This document shows positions 11,410-20,757 of a stretch of 63,999 nt of DNA, one piece after another. Origin of the DNA: Lingula anatina (taxonomy: Eukaryota > Brachiopoda > Lingulata > Lingulida > Lingulidae); assembly GCF_001039355.2 (NCBI RefSeq), contig NW_019773552.1, forward strand, positions 1-63,999, given 5' to 3'. The notes under the pieces were generated by a model. That model ran no database searches, was not told the DNA's origin, and was given only the letters and a program-made list of their open reading frames with translations. A program made the translations under genes and the position numbers. Positions within the stretch are counted from its first letter, which is position 1; each line of letters begins with the position of its first letter.

Positions 11410-12581
11410 ATGTTTGTTTTGGAAGAACCCTGCTGTCAGTATCGTATTTTTCTAATGCTATTCTGAGTCATGGTATCATGAAAATAATAATAGTAATAAT
11501 GATAATAATGATAATTTTACCGATTTTTCTCCTGTACATGAGGATTCCGAAAATTAATTTAAAGAACAAGCTTAAGTGCATCCCAATCATCTCTTCCTTT
11601 ATTGTCACATTTGTTATTCATTTACCAAGTCTGTATAAATAATAAATGTAAAAAAAGTAGCATGTAAACTTTAAGAAACACTAAAAAATATAAACAGAAG
11701 TAGATTTGGTTTGCATTGCAAAGGGGTCATCCTGTAGCCTAAGAAAGACATTGGAGACATTGAAGGACGTTTGGAATATATGGAAATGTGTTTCGGTACG
11801 CAGCTTCAAATATCATGACATTAAATCTTACCATTCTTTTCTTCATTTTTGCGACCACGACTCTCTATCACTCCTGTCTCTACATTTTAATAAATTTGAG
11901 AGAATGTTAATATACACGATTCTTCGTTAATTTTGGGATTAAAAAGGTTACACAAAGACATTCGCCACACTTGATACATTTTAAATGGTATAGTATACAG
12001 TGAATCGTCACAAAAATATCAGTCTAAAACAGTAAAAACAAACAAAACAACACATGAGTAAGCGAGATTTTAGCTTGACTTATAAGGAAAGTCTTGTAGC
12101 CTTATACATACTTGAGTTTCCACACCCCATTGTGACACAGAAACAAATTACAGGTGAGGTGTGAGGTGTCAAGTACGTGAAATTTGTATTATGATGCATC
12201 GCTCACATAAATTATGTCATAACGCAGGCACACGTAAACGACATTTTAATTTTAATGGTTTAAAAGAAACATGGTTCAATGTTATGAATGATATCATTTA
12301 ACTTATTTTTAATTTTTGAAGCTGGATTCCTCATAAAAAATAAATCATCCACTTTTATCAAATATTTCAGATTCGAGGTATCAGGAAAAACCTATGTGGC
12401 TCGTGTAGCACTTCAAGTGTGCATTCGCCCAGGCAGCTATGATGTCGGCGATCAAACTATCGGAGAAACCAAGCCAATCGACCCAAAGTTTGACAATCAG
12501 GAAATAGAGTGGTCAACTAAAGAGCGTGGAAGCACCATTTTGTATGGTCTGCTGGTGAAATTGGAAGAGCAAGCTTCTTGA
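4928..12581 (+). CDS. SPRY - NHR - armadillo - NEURL4-C (ART-like) protein, 14 exons, 990 aa
   Basis: Exons by splice sites and phase: 4928-5095, 5871-6033, 6335-6637, 6968-7030, 7176-7290, 7605-7869, 8233-8386, 8586-9031, 9285-9894, 10137-10208, 10362-10500, 10788-10903, 11185-11332, 12371-12581. They sum to 2973 bases in one open frame. An in-frame TAA lies 9 bases before the ATG, and GCAATGG is a good start context. Domains: MGNEAS (N-myristoylation-type start); SPSB-like SPRY about 31-210 (GVAT, GWDI, DSGTLGF motifs); linker; NHR about 249-410; armadillo-like helices about 425-760; then a C-x-C-x2-C-H cluster (797-803) and the NEURL4-type C-terminal domain to 990, with H852 in AFHGT, Y910 in SIRYAG and E965/E967/E972. 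No SOCS box, RING or TIR is seen. Likely a cytosolic, membrane-tethered recognition or adaptor protein; catalysis is inferred. Confidence 0.88.
5199..5240. repeat. (CAAA)n tract followed by a GGAGGT-rich tail
   Basis: A (CAAA)n tract in intron 1 is followed by a CTCCTTGG...GGAGG segment. The same combination occurs at 56162-56228, so it is probably the end of a dispersed element rather than a chance microsatellite. Confidence 0.75.
5513..5770. repeat. Inverted-repeat element in intron 1 (MITE or foldback)
   Basis: Two arms of about 85-90 bp (about 5519-5603 and 5680-5768) are near-perfect reverse complements around a roughly 75-bp loop. Shared words include GACTGTCAGTCACCATCATC and ATATGTGGATATTACCTCC. 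There is no coding capacity. Family unknown. Confidence 0.85.
9061..9092. repeat. Poly-T tract in intron 8
   Basis: A run of about 22 T starting near 9069, between the exons ending 9031 and starting 9285. Confidence 0.9.
9897..10107 (+). repeat. ~105-bp tandem duplication within intron 9
   Basis: Two adjacent near-identical copies begin with AAGTTGATGGATTTTCG and end with GTGGACGTAATTGCATTTTAG. The first copy starts two bases after the real splice donor at 9895, and each copy ends in an acceptor-like TTTTAG. The true acceptor is TTTCCAG at 10136. Confidence 0.9.
11370..11405. repeat. (GT)n microsatellite
   Basis: A GT tract just downstream of the donor at 11333, in the last intron of paralogue 2. 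Confidence 0.95.
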
Positions 12582-13327
12582 AATAGTTAATCTTATTTTT
12601 GACGGAGCTGAGAACAATAAAGCTTTAGACTTAATCGGTGTGAAGAGTTTGAATGGTATTTCATTCTGTATCCAAATCGATCAGATCATATTGGAAAGCG
12701 TCGATTTCATTCCATTTGTAAATTGTTTTATGTTATGGCGTGACATTTGCAATGGATAGTCCTAAACCTACTTGCGGTTGATTGTGATTGACTTAAAACG
12801 CTGCATAAAAAATTTTAAAAAATGATGTCTACGTGAGAAAAATAATCCCTTGCTAATAACGTGTGCAGGCCTACTGATATTTGAAGACTCAAAAACATGC
12901 CGCTTTTCAAAGCAGGTTATAATTTACATCCACGCAGATTCTTGCGCTTTGTGTCGATTTTTCTCAACCTTTTAGAAAAGACATTTTTACTTTGCATCAA
13001 GTGATTTGGAGATGGTAATTGGTATTTTCGAAATCAAGAAGGTCTATTTGAATCCTTTAATAAAAAGTACTGTAGCATCCACAAATATGCTTGTTCCTTG
13101 CAGTAAACTTGTCTTTGTAAGTTACAGACATTGGGCGAAGTACTTGTATAGACTAGTAATAGTGCCAAGAGACTTGCTTTTTGATATTGTATTTTAATAT
13201 TTCCTGCTATTTGGGCCTATTCGTTACTCATTGAGTTGTATTTCACAAACGAATTTTCAAAGAAGCACTGGACTAAAATTTTAGCCAAGACTTTGTTTCT
13301 CTCTGTGGGTGACGTCAGCCGGTCACC
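12582..13327 (+). repeat. Duplicated 3' flank of paralogue 2
   Basis: Collinear with 2817-3375 downstream of paralogue 1, with a few hundred bases of extra sequence near 13060-13270. The homology ends beside the Tc1 insertion at 13330. Confidence 0.8.
12616..12621 (+). terminator. AATAAA polyadenylation signal of paralogue 2
   Basis: AATAAA lies 35 bases after the TGA. The aligned position in paralogue 1 reads AACAGTGCT, so that copy must use a distal signal (for example near 3270) if it is expressed. Confidence 0.55.
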
Positions 13328-13329
13328 TA

Positions 13330-14987
13330 CAGGGTTACCACTTAATATGGAATATTTTTTATCATTGTTATTTTTGAGGGCTGATTTAAAAAAATTTGGC
13401 TTGATTCATCAAAAACGTATGCCATTGAGTGATAAAAATATCCAGTCTTCTATTGTTAGATATTTTGGTCAATAATATCAAATCTGACATAAGATGTCAT
13501 TCAAAAGAAAAGAACACCCCCAGAAAACCATATCAACAGTTTGATGTCAGTATTAATTTTAAGCTAAGATATTAAAGAAAATGATAGCCTCCCGACAGTG
13601 ATATGTTACACAGTCAAAGAAATCATTACAGTAAATCATGAAAAGTCATCAATAGCAGGTATGACCTCCAGCAGCCGCTTGCAGCGCCCTCATCCTACAT
13701 GGCATACCTTGTGAAAAGTTTTTTAGAGTTTGGATGGGGATATCATTCCACGCAGTGATATTTGCCTGTCGCAGTTCATCACTATTTACCGGCCGATGAC
13801 CATAGCTATTAATTCTGTGAGTTACTTCCGCCCACAGACTTTCAATTGGGTTCATATCTGAGGAGTTTGCAGGCCAGGGCAGTTGCTGAACCCATTGGTT
13901 TCGAAGAAAAACAGTGATTCTGCGAGCTCGATGTGGGGTTGCGCAGTCGTCTTGGTACACAAAGTTGTTCCTGGAGATGACTCTTACAAATCAAAGCATT
14001 GTTTGCTGTAGAATGTCTCTGTAGGAACCCTGGTTGAGGTTGCCTCCTAGAAAAACCAACTGGTTCTGGGCACCGGCATAAAATGCTCTTCAAACAGAGA
14101 CGTTAACACCCCCTGCTTGCACCCTAGCCAGTACACAATCATCGTTTTATGCCTCTCGTACACGTCGGCGGACACGGATTCGACCATCAACCCTAAAAAC
14201 TCCATATCTGGCCTCATTACTGAAAACGACGTGATTCCAATGTTTTGGCTGCAAAGGCACGTGTCCCCAGCCTATTGCAGACGTCGCTGTGTATGACCTG
14301 CTGTTAACAGTGGTTTCCCTACTGGCCTTCGTGCAAAATAACCGGCTTGCAGTGATCTCTTGTTCACGAGGGATCTTGAAATGGGCGTTTGAATGACCTT
14401 CTGCCCCTCTTTTCTGAGGACACTGGTTGTCTTTGTACGACCAGCACGGCGCACTCTGAGGAGAAGGCGATCCTGTCTTCTTGGTGTGATACGCGGACAC
14501 CCTGGTCGAAGTATTGTAGTTGGTGCCCCTTTTGTAGCTTTTCTTTGGAGGACTTTACTAACGGTTCCTGATAAATGTTGCATTGCCTGGCAATAGCTGT
14601 CAGTATCTGGCCATTTTCTCCGAGAGCAAGAATCCCATAGTAAGCTGCGTTGCTTAGCTGTCGAACCATATCTTCTTCAAGGTACCTGTCAAGTTTCAGA
14701 GCGATATCTTTGTTGCTTCTCTAAATACACTCCAAAGATTGGCCAACCCATGCGTTTTTATACAAGGGCAGAAATTGCCGAAAAGACCACCCCTCACATT
14801 TCTGACCACAGAACATGCAACTGCATGCATCAACTGTTTCGACAGTTGTATGGTAATTAGGTAACACACCTGGCTACACATGGAGTGACACCTCAGTTTT
14901 GGATTTAAAGTAGTTAGAGAGAAAATGAATATTTTGTAGAAAATAAACTTGCCAAAAAATAATATTCCATATTAAGTAGTAACCCTG
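13330..14987 (-). mobile_element. Tc1/mariner-family DNA transposon, 1658 bp
   Basis: Terminal inverted repeats start with CAGGGTTACCACTTAATATG at the left and match the reverse complement of the right end with one mismatch over more than 25 bases. TA dinucleotides flank both ends (13328-13329 and 14988-14989), as expected for Tc1 target-site duplication. The length is typical of Tc1. It carries a degraded transposase on the minus strand. Confidence 0.95.
13649..14669 (-). pseudogene. Tc1 transposase remnant
   Basis: The coding order on the minus strand is recognisable but spread over several frames: N-terminal helix-turn-helix (ALGENGQ..TAIARQ), RPGCPRITPR..DR linker, a WNHVVFSNEAR block, then YQDDCATPHRAR, PWPANSSDMNPIESLW and a C-terminal GGHTCY. 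The first catalytic Asp of DDE (normally FSDES) is Asn here. The second D and the E are kept. Frameshifts and stops make it non-functional, so the element is at most non-autonomous. Confidence 0.93.
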
Positions 14988-14989
14988 TA

Positions 14990-15930
14990 CGTGTAGCTTA
15001 CAGAAAGGCTTTTCTGCATTTTTTTGTATTTTCCAATTCTCTTGTCATTGAGTTCAGAAATAAATAACTTTTTATTTCGCCGATAACGCGTTCAACAAGA
15101 GCCGATGTATTTTCTTCTTCGTATGTCTCTGTTGATCTTGATAATATGAGCCCCGTTTGTACAAATCAGTAATAGCCTACGTATACGGGACTGAATACAT
15201 AATAATAAAAATTTTATTGACGTCTCACGTTAAAAAAAATAGAACCCACCCTGCTAAGGGTTATTAGAGACTAAAACCTGTGATGGGCCTACAACATTTA
15301 AAATGATCACTTATCAATAAAACACACACAAAAAGGATATTACATACAAAACTTTTCAAACCTTCTCTTTGTTGTTACACAAAAAGTCGTGAAAGTTCTT
15401 GAATTTTTTGTAAGTAGAACCCCCGTGTAAAACTTCACAGCTTTTACTTTCTTTTTCCATAATCTCATGCTTGAAGTCTTTTCTTAATTTTTAGGCCCCG
15501 GGCTATTCTTCAATTTTTTCTTCAAATCTTCATAATGTTTTTTTTCTCGCATTTTTTACCCCCGAGTTTTATTTGCCGATAGTTCGTTATATCCGTTGTT
15601 TAACTAAGCATTTCTGTTTTTTATAAAGCACCGTTGATCTCCTAATATTATAGTTTTTCTTCCCGCCTTCGAAATGTTCAGCGCAAACGCGGTGCCCTGC
15701 TTTTGATCCAAACCTGCTATATTTTCCTTTCTTTCTACCATATTTTTCATTCTAACGGGTTTGTTGGGAACTTATTAAACCTCATGTGTCGATCTCGCTT
15801 ACTGTTATTGTAGTAGCGGGACAAAAAGCACGTAAACCCAGCCATGGTTTTTAGCACCGCTGTAAGTGTTTCGACGTAGCAGGGCTCCCCTACCCACAAT
15901 GCAATTTCCATTTCCGGAAAAGATGAAAAA
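14990..15930. other. Intergenic, nothing recognised
   Basis: AT-rich sequence without a supported gene or repeat. Confidence 0.5.
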
Positions 15931-16504
15931 GGCTAATTGGGCTTCAAGTGTCGTCTTCCGCTGCTTGAGCTACATCTGGCGGCTACTTTCAAATTGGAGT
16001 TAAGATGGCCGACAACTATTGCGGTGCGAATTCAGAACCTTCGGACTATCGGTATGCGTACCCGAATACCGACACGAATGAAAAAGATTAACCAAACTAT
16101 CATACTGAATTAACCACCATGCCCCTTATGTTTTACTGCTCATTACTTCTGGGAAAGGTTAGACTTACAAGACAACAATATATACAAGGTATTTCTAGTA
16201 ACGAACTTCATCAAAATTATATTAAAGTAAAATTGATAGTTGTTAAGTGTTTTTCGTAAACAAGTGATTATTATTACTTTATTTAAATACATTCTTTTAA
16301 ACTTGCTCACAATTTCAGGTAACTAAGGAGTGAATAAGTCCAGCTGTGGAAAGGTTTGAGTGAAATTAATTACGTTGAATGGTACTTCCAGGTCATCTTC
16401 ATATAAATAATCTCTATGCGTATGTGACTCTATCTGTTTATCTATTTAATATTGTAGTATATTTTCTCTTCCTAGGAAAAATCAGCGGTATACGCAAGTA
16501 CACA

Positions 16505-16861
16505 ATGATACACGGGGCCACAAGAGCAATAGTCTTGCTCACGCTTTTCCTGGCCTCTGTGTTCTGCCAGCGAGAAGGCAGTAGGTGTTGCGACAATCCG
16601 TGCAGTGACCCAGCACCATCGGCAACTACCAGAGCTATTTTGACACGTATAGACAATTCGGGCAATATTTTCACAGCCTCAAACCAAAGACCTGCAACTA
16701 GCACCGTTCCTCTCGAAAATGTGCCTCCCACTGCCGAATTATTGGATTCAAGTGATGGCAGATGAAAAGTTTTGTCTGTACGATGGGAACACTGTAGACT
16801 CTGTTGTTAATATAGCATGCTACTGTGATGAATATTGCAACATCTTTGCAACATCTTTGGT
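16505..16861 (+). pseudogene. Truncated third copy of the somatomedin-B-like secreted protein gene
   Basis: Homologous to the 5' part of the genes at 38717 and 56504, including start, signal peptide (AIVLLTLFLASVFC) and the cysteine-poor Thr/Ser region. A frameshift after NVP leads to a stop at 16765. The shifted frame still reads CYCDEYCNIF, then an 11-bp direct duplication (GCAACATCTTT twice, about 16837-16858), and homology ends at about 16861. The rest of the gene is not found in the neighbourhood. The 5' flank from about 15940 (CTTCCGCTGCTTGAG region) also matches that of copy A, so it arose by segmental duplication and was then cut. Confidence 0.85.
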
Positions 16862-16919
16862 TCAAACAAAGCAGAGAAAACCACAAACGGCCAAAACCTA
16901 GACAAAAGGAATCGCAAAA

Positions 16920-17449
16920 ATGGCACAGAACGGGCCCACCTAAGGGCAGAATTCCCCGCGCGCCTCTAACAATCCTCATTACGAGGAGGTGAGGGAGGTG
17001 AGGGAAACCAAGCAGTACACCACGGGCTGTACAGAACGGGCAAACCACATAAACAAACAACTAGAAAGGGGAGCGCACAAAGTCAGGGCCAGGGTGGATT
17101 TTAAAGGATGCCCTGGCCACGAAGCTCTCACTTCACAACTGATCGAAATCCAGGACAAGGCATCAGAAGCAATCAAACATACTATCGAACTTCACATAGA
17201 GGACTTTTTGAAAAGAGCCAAAGAGAATCATGAAGAGGCCCTAGCCCGCGAATCCAAGGCAGAGGACTTCTATAAGACACACGGGACGTGCGAAATAAAC
17301 GCAAGCCCTCAACCGACTTCCAACACCAACCCAGATCTACTGGAACAGGTCCGCGCCCTACTCCTTACGATGAAATCCAAGAAGAAAAAGATCGTCACAT
17401 CCACCAAAGCAAACGCCGCACAGCGGCCACCCTGAAGCACCCCAAATGA
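16920..17449 (+). pseudogene. Unidentified basic/coiled protein ORF, tandem copy 1, with histone-type 3' end
   Basis: The frame from ATG 16920 (MAQNGPT) meets TAA at 16941, which looks like a CAA-to-TAA change, then stays open (from about 16944) with helical, charged sequence (FLKRAKENHEEALARESK) and a Lys-rich tail (MKSKKKKIVTSTKA). A one-base loss in the tail shifts the frame to an early stop at 17435; the ancestral TGA is at 17447-17449. I do not recognise the family. It could be an ORF of a mobile element or a retrogene. It is followed after 23 bases by a histone-like stem-loop. Confidence 0.55.
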
Positions 17450-17472
17450 ACAAGCAGCACTAAATTAAAAAC

Positions 17473-17488
17473 AGCCCTTTTCAGGGCT
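17473..17488 (+). terminator. Histone-type 3' stem-loop, copy 1
   Basis: AGCCCTTTTCAGGGCT forms a 6-bp stem with a TTTC loop, the geometry of replication-dependent histone mRNA 3' ends (consensus GGYYCT-TTTC-AGRRCC). The flank is ACAC, and a purine-rich AGGAAAAG at 17501-17508 sits where a U7-binding downstream element would be. Confidence 0.65.
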
Positions 17489-17521
17489 ACACACATGCTC
17501 AGGAAAAGCTATACCAAAATG

Positions 17522-18006
17522 TAACAATCCTCATTACGAGGAGGTGAGGGAGGTGAGGGAAACCAAGCAGTACACCACGGGCTGTACAGAATGGGCAAAC
17601 CACATAAACAAACAACTAGAAAGGGGAGCGCACAAAGTCAGGGCCAGGGTGGATTTATAGGATGCCCTGGCCACGAAGCTCTCACTTCACAACTGATCGA
17701 CATCCAGGACAAGGCATCAGAAGCAATCAGACATATACTATCGAACTTCACATAGAGGACTTCTTGAAAAGAGCCAAAGAGTATCATGAAGAGGCCCTAG
17801 CCCGCGAATCCAAGACAGAGGACTTCTATAAGATACACGGGACGTACGAAATAAACGCAAGCCCTCAACCGACTTCCAACACCAACCCAGATCTACTGGA
17901 ACAGGTCCGCGCCCTACTCCTTACGATGAAATCCAAGAAGAAAAAGATCGTCACATCCACCAAAGCAAAACGCCGCACAGCGGCCACCCTGAAGCGCCTC
18001 AAATGA
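17522..18006 (+). pseudogene. Unidentified basic/coiled protein ORF, tandem copy 2
   Basis: Repeats 16968-17447 at high identity with a period of 554 bases. It keeps the intact C-terminus (KAKRRTAATLKRLK, TGA 18004-18006) that copy 1 lost, but it has its own indels, including an in-frame TAG near 17658 and a shift near 17735. It has no start of its own: it begins in mid-ORF, directly after the downstream element of copy 1. The Lys/Arg-rich tail suggests nucleic-acid binding (inference). Confidence 0.55.
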
Positions 18007-18028
18007 ACAAGCAGCACTAAATTAAAAC

Positions 18029-18044
18029 AGCCCTTTTCAGGGCT
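18029..18044 (+). terminator. Histone-type 3' stem-loop, copy 2
   Basis: Identical to copy 1 (AGCCCT / TTTC / AGGGCT), 22 bases after the stop codon, with AGGAAAAG at 18057-18064. Stop-to-loop and loop-to-purine spacings fit histone pre-mRNA. Confidence 0.65.
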
Positions 18045-18197
18045 ACACACATGCTCAGGAAAAGCTATACCAAAATATTCATACAAAGAAATAAATAAAC
18101 AACCAGCAAATAAAAGCACTCTTTTGTCCCTTCCCATGGGTGAGAAACCATCTCTATACTTTGAAAGAAATCATCAGAAAAGCGAGAAGCCCAAGGC

Positions 18198-19635
18198 GCT
18201 TCGCTATGCCGAAGGTTCGCTGTGCCGAGGGTTCGCTATGCCGAAGGTTCGCTGTGCCGAGGGTTCGCTATGCCGAAGGTTCGCTGAGCCGAAGGTTCGC
18301 TATGCCGAGGGTTCGCTATGCCGATTGTTTTTATTTTGTGCCGAAAGGTTCGCTGCGTCGACGGCTCGCTATGCCGAAGCCATCGTAGAGTTAGATACCC
18401 CATACTTTGAAGAAAATATTTTGAAAAAATACCGTTTTTTAGTAAAATAATATATAATAGCATTACTAGCCTTTAATACTACAAAGAACATGCATTACAT
18501 ATTTCGTTACGTATTCTGACATTTAAATAAGTATCTTTATCAGTTCTGAGAGGTACATGTGCTAGTTGGCTAACGCAATTAATTATCAAAAGTAACACAG
18601 CACACAAATATAAAACTATATGTCATTAAATCAATAATAAATAGTTATTTTAAAATAGCTAATAACAAAAATACGAAGCTAAAATAACTGCATGTGACAA
18701 TTACGACTACTAAAAGTATAATGATAATAAATAAAAAAGATGTTAATTTTACACACACCCAATAACTACAAGTTCGCCAAAAATAATTAGAGAAAGTTTT
18801 CTTTTCAGTAATTTCCTAAAGTGGGTGACGTGGGCCATAGTGCCAAAAATAATTAATAAATTAGCTTACAGAACTGATTATTTAAAGCGATTTAAGATGT
18901 TTATGTCCATAAGGATATACTTTCAATGCGCAGTTTTAACAAATTCAAATGGTATGGATGGAAGAAGAGAACTTTTTAAACTCGTTTATTAAAAAAAAAA
19001 GGCCACTGCTCGTCACGTTATATAACAAGCACAATGGGTGATGGGTAGCCGAATTATTCGGCGCAGCGAACCCTCGGCACAGCGAACCAGATCCTTTCGG
19101 CACAGCGAACCTTCGGCATAGCGAACCTTTGATTTTGGGGCTCCGGAAAAACTTAGCCGATTTTAGACCAATTTTCCGGTTTTGTCGGCACAGCGAACCC
19201 TCGGCACAGCGAACCCTCGGCATAGCGCGCTGTCCCCTACCGGCAAAATGAATGAAGGCTTTTACTCAAAAATCAATTTAACTGATATATTATTTAATTT
19301 ATATTTAACACACAGAATAAACCTGTATGTTTACGTAATTGTATATACAAATACGCAATTATATATGCATAAAATATAGTGTGTAATGCATGTTCTTTGT
19401 AGTATTAAAGGCTAGTAATGCTATTATATATTATTTTAATAAAAAAAGATATTTTTTCAAAATATTTTCTTCAAAGTATGGGGTATCTAACTCTACGATG
19501 GCTTCGGCATAGCGAGCCGTCGACGCAGCGAACCTTTCGGCACAAAATAAAAACAATCGGCATAGCGAACCTTCGGCTCAGCGAACCTTCGGCATAGCGA
19601 ACCCTCGGCACAGCGAACCTTCGGCATAGCGAAGC
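18198..19635. mobile_element. Foldback-type element with 16-bp repeats in its arms
   Basis: Left arm 18198-18498 (301 bp) and right arm 19383-19635 (253 bp) are near-identical inverted repeats. The outer part of each arm is a run of 16-bp units of the form GCCGAAGGTTCGCTAT. Left has eight and right has five, which accounts exactly for the 48-bp length difference. The inner part of the arms is unique AT-rich sequence. The ~880-bp core is AT-rich and has no transposase. The organisation resembles foldback (FB-like) elements; the family is unknown. Confidence 0.85.
19056..19229 (-). repeat. Internal cluster of the 16-bp repeat
   Basis: CGGCACAGCGAACCCT-type units, in the orientation of the right arm, lie in the core of the foldback element in two groups (about 19060-19127 and 19184-19228). 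Confidence 0.85.
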
Positions 19636-19639
19636 TATG

Positions 19640-20640
19640 CTCATATATATAAAAACATTAGAAAATAAATAATTCGGAGAATACTCGCCCGGCTTTAACA
19701 CCACCGGGATCTAATTAACTAAAAAAGGACAAGAAACACATCTGCTGAACCGTCTATCTCAAACCTTATTAAAAGCTACGAGCTATTAGGATGAAAATAA
19801 CCAGCCGCTTGGCCGAAAACAAAGTAACAGTGGCTCCCCTAATATCAATACCACCCTCCCGAGAACTAGAGGATAACCTCACACCTCGAATCCTAATCTC
19901 CAAATAAATTTCATCCAATCAGAAAAGACCGTGAGTGTCGACCAATCAACGGACGCCCTAGAATATTTAGTAACCAGAGGGCAACCTGCAAAATCAGTTC
20001 TACTTCGACCATTGAGCAATCAACACGTCGTTGTCAGAACTCCTTGGTTCACATTAGTGACACGCAGGTGACTGTCCTCACCACCTAACTGTGCCGCTAT
20101 CAGTAAGCAACACCTCCACCTAAGCGAGATACTTTCGTGGATTCACTACAGTGGTCGGAATAATTTTGTTTCCGTTGTACACCGGTGTAACCACGTTCGA
20201 AATGTTTTAATCCCTATCTTGTGAATAGAAGGGGGCGGACAAACAATGGAGGGCCGTATAAATCCCTTCAAAATTCGAACGCACAAACACAATAGCTTAG
20301 GTGGAATAACACAATACTTAATACGTGTGAACCCCATGACGCCGGTTTCTGTGGCCCAGCGCGAGCGTGACAATCCGCTGTAACTAGGTGTAATTAACAG
20401 CAGGATACATCAGCCAGAAGGTCCCTATTGTTTGTTGCGGCGATAGGATTATAGCTTGAAGAGGCTAAACCCATGCTAAGGCGTGCCACGNGTTTGTTTA
20501 CATAAGTACTCTAAGGGGGCGTGGCTACCCAGGCGACCAAGGGATTAGGCTAGTTACTATATGCCGTCAACAATCGTTTAGCGACCCTATCATTATACAC
20601 TCTCTCTATTGTATTTCCCACCGCATTAATCGCAGTGTAA
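19640..20640. other. Unassigned region with CCAAT motifs
   Basis: No long ORF. Three CAATCA words occur within about 120 bases (ATCCAATCAG near 19914, GACCAATCAA near 19941, GAGCAATCAA near 20004), the first two with the full CCAAT core as in histone and other CCAAT promoters. A single N at 20491 marks an assembly join. A 38-codon ORF at 19791 is not recognisable. Confidence 0.4.
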
Positions 20641-20757
20641 TCTTCAAATGGTCCACGGGGTAAATGTACACATTCTTAATCCGAGTACGGTATATCGCCA
20701 AGCGGGACACTTGTGAACGTACTCTCTCACTGTGATCTGCCTAGCAAATACACACAT

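Larger units (their letters stand above)
16968..18075 (+). repeat. Two-copy tandem repeat, period 554 bp
   Basis: The unit runs from AACAATCCTCATTACGAGG through the ORF, the stem-loop and GAAAAGCTATACCAAAAT. It occurs twice with few differences. Confidence 0.92.

Noticed and set aside
17473-17510. Helitron 3' end (hairpin plus CTRR)
   Set aside because: The hairpin is present, but the following sequence is CTCA rather than CTRR, and the loop and spacing match histone 3' ends better.
18124-18450. Arg/Gly/Ala-repeat ORF over the 16-bp units
   Set aside because: Low-complexity translation of the foldback arm.
18198-19635. CRISPR-like appearance of short regular repeats
   Set aside because: Repeats are contiguous without unique spacers and the genome is animal.
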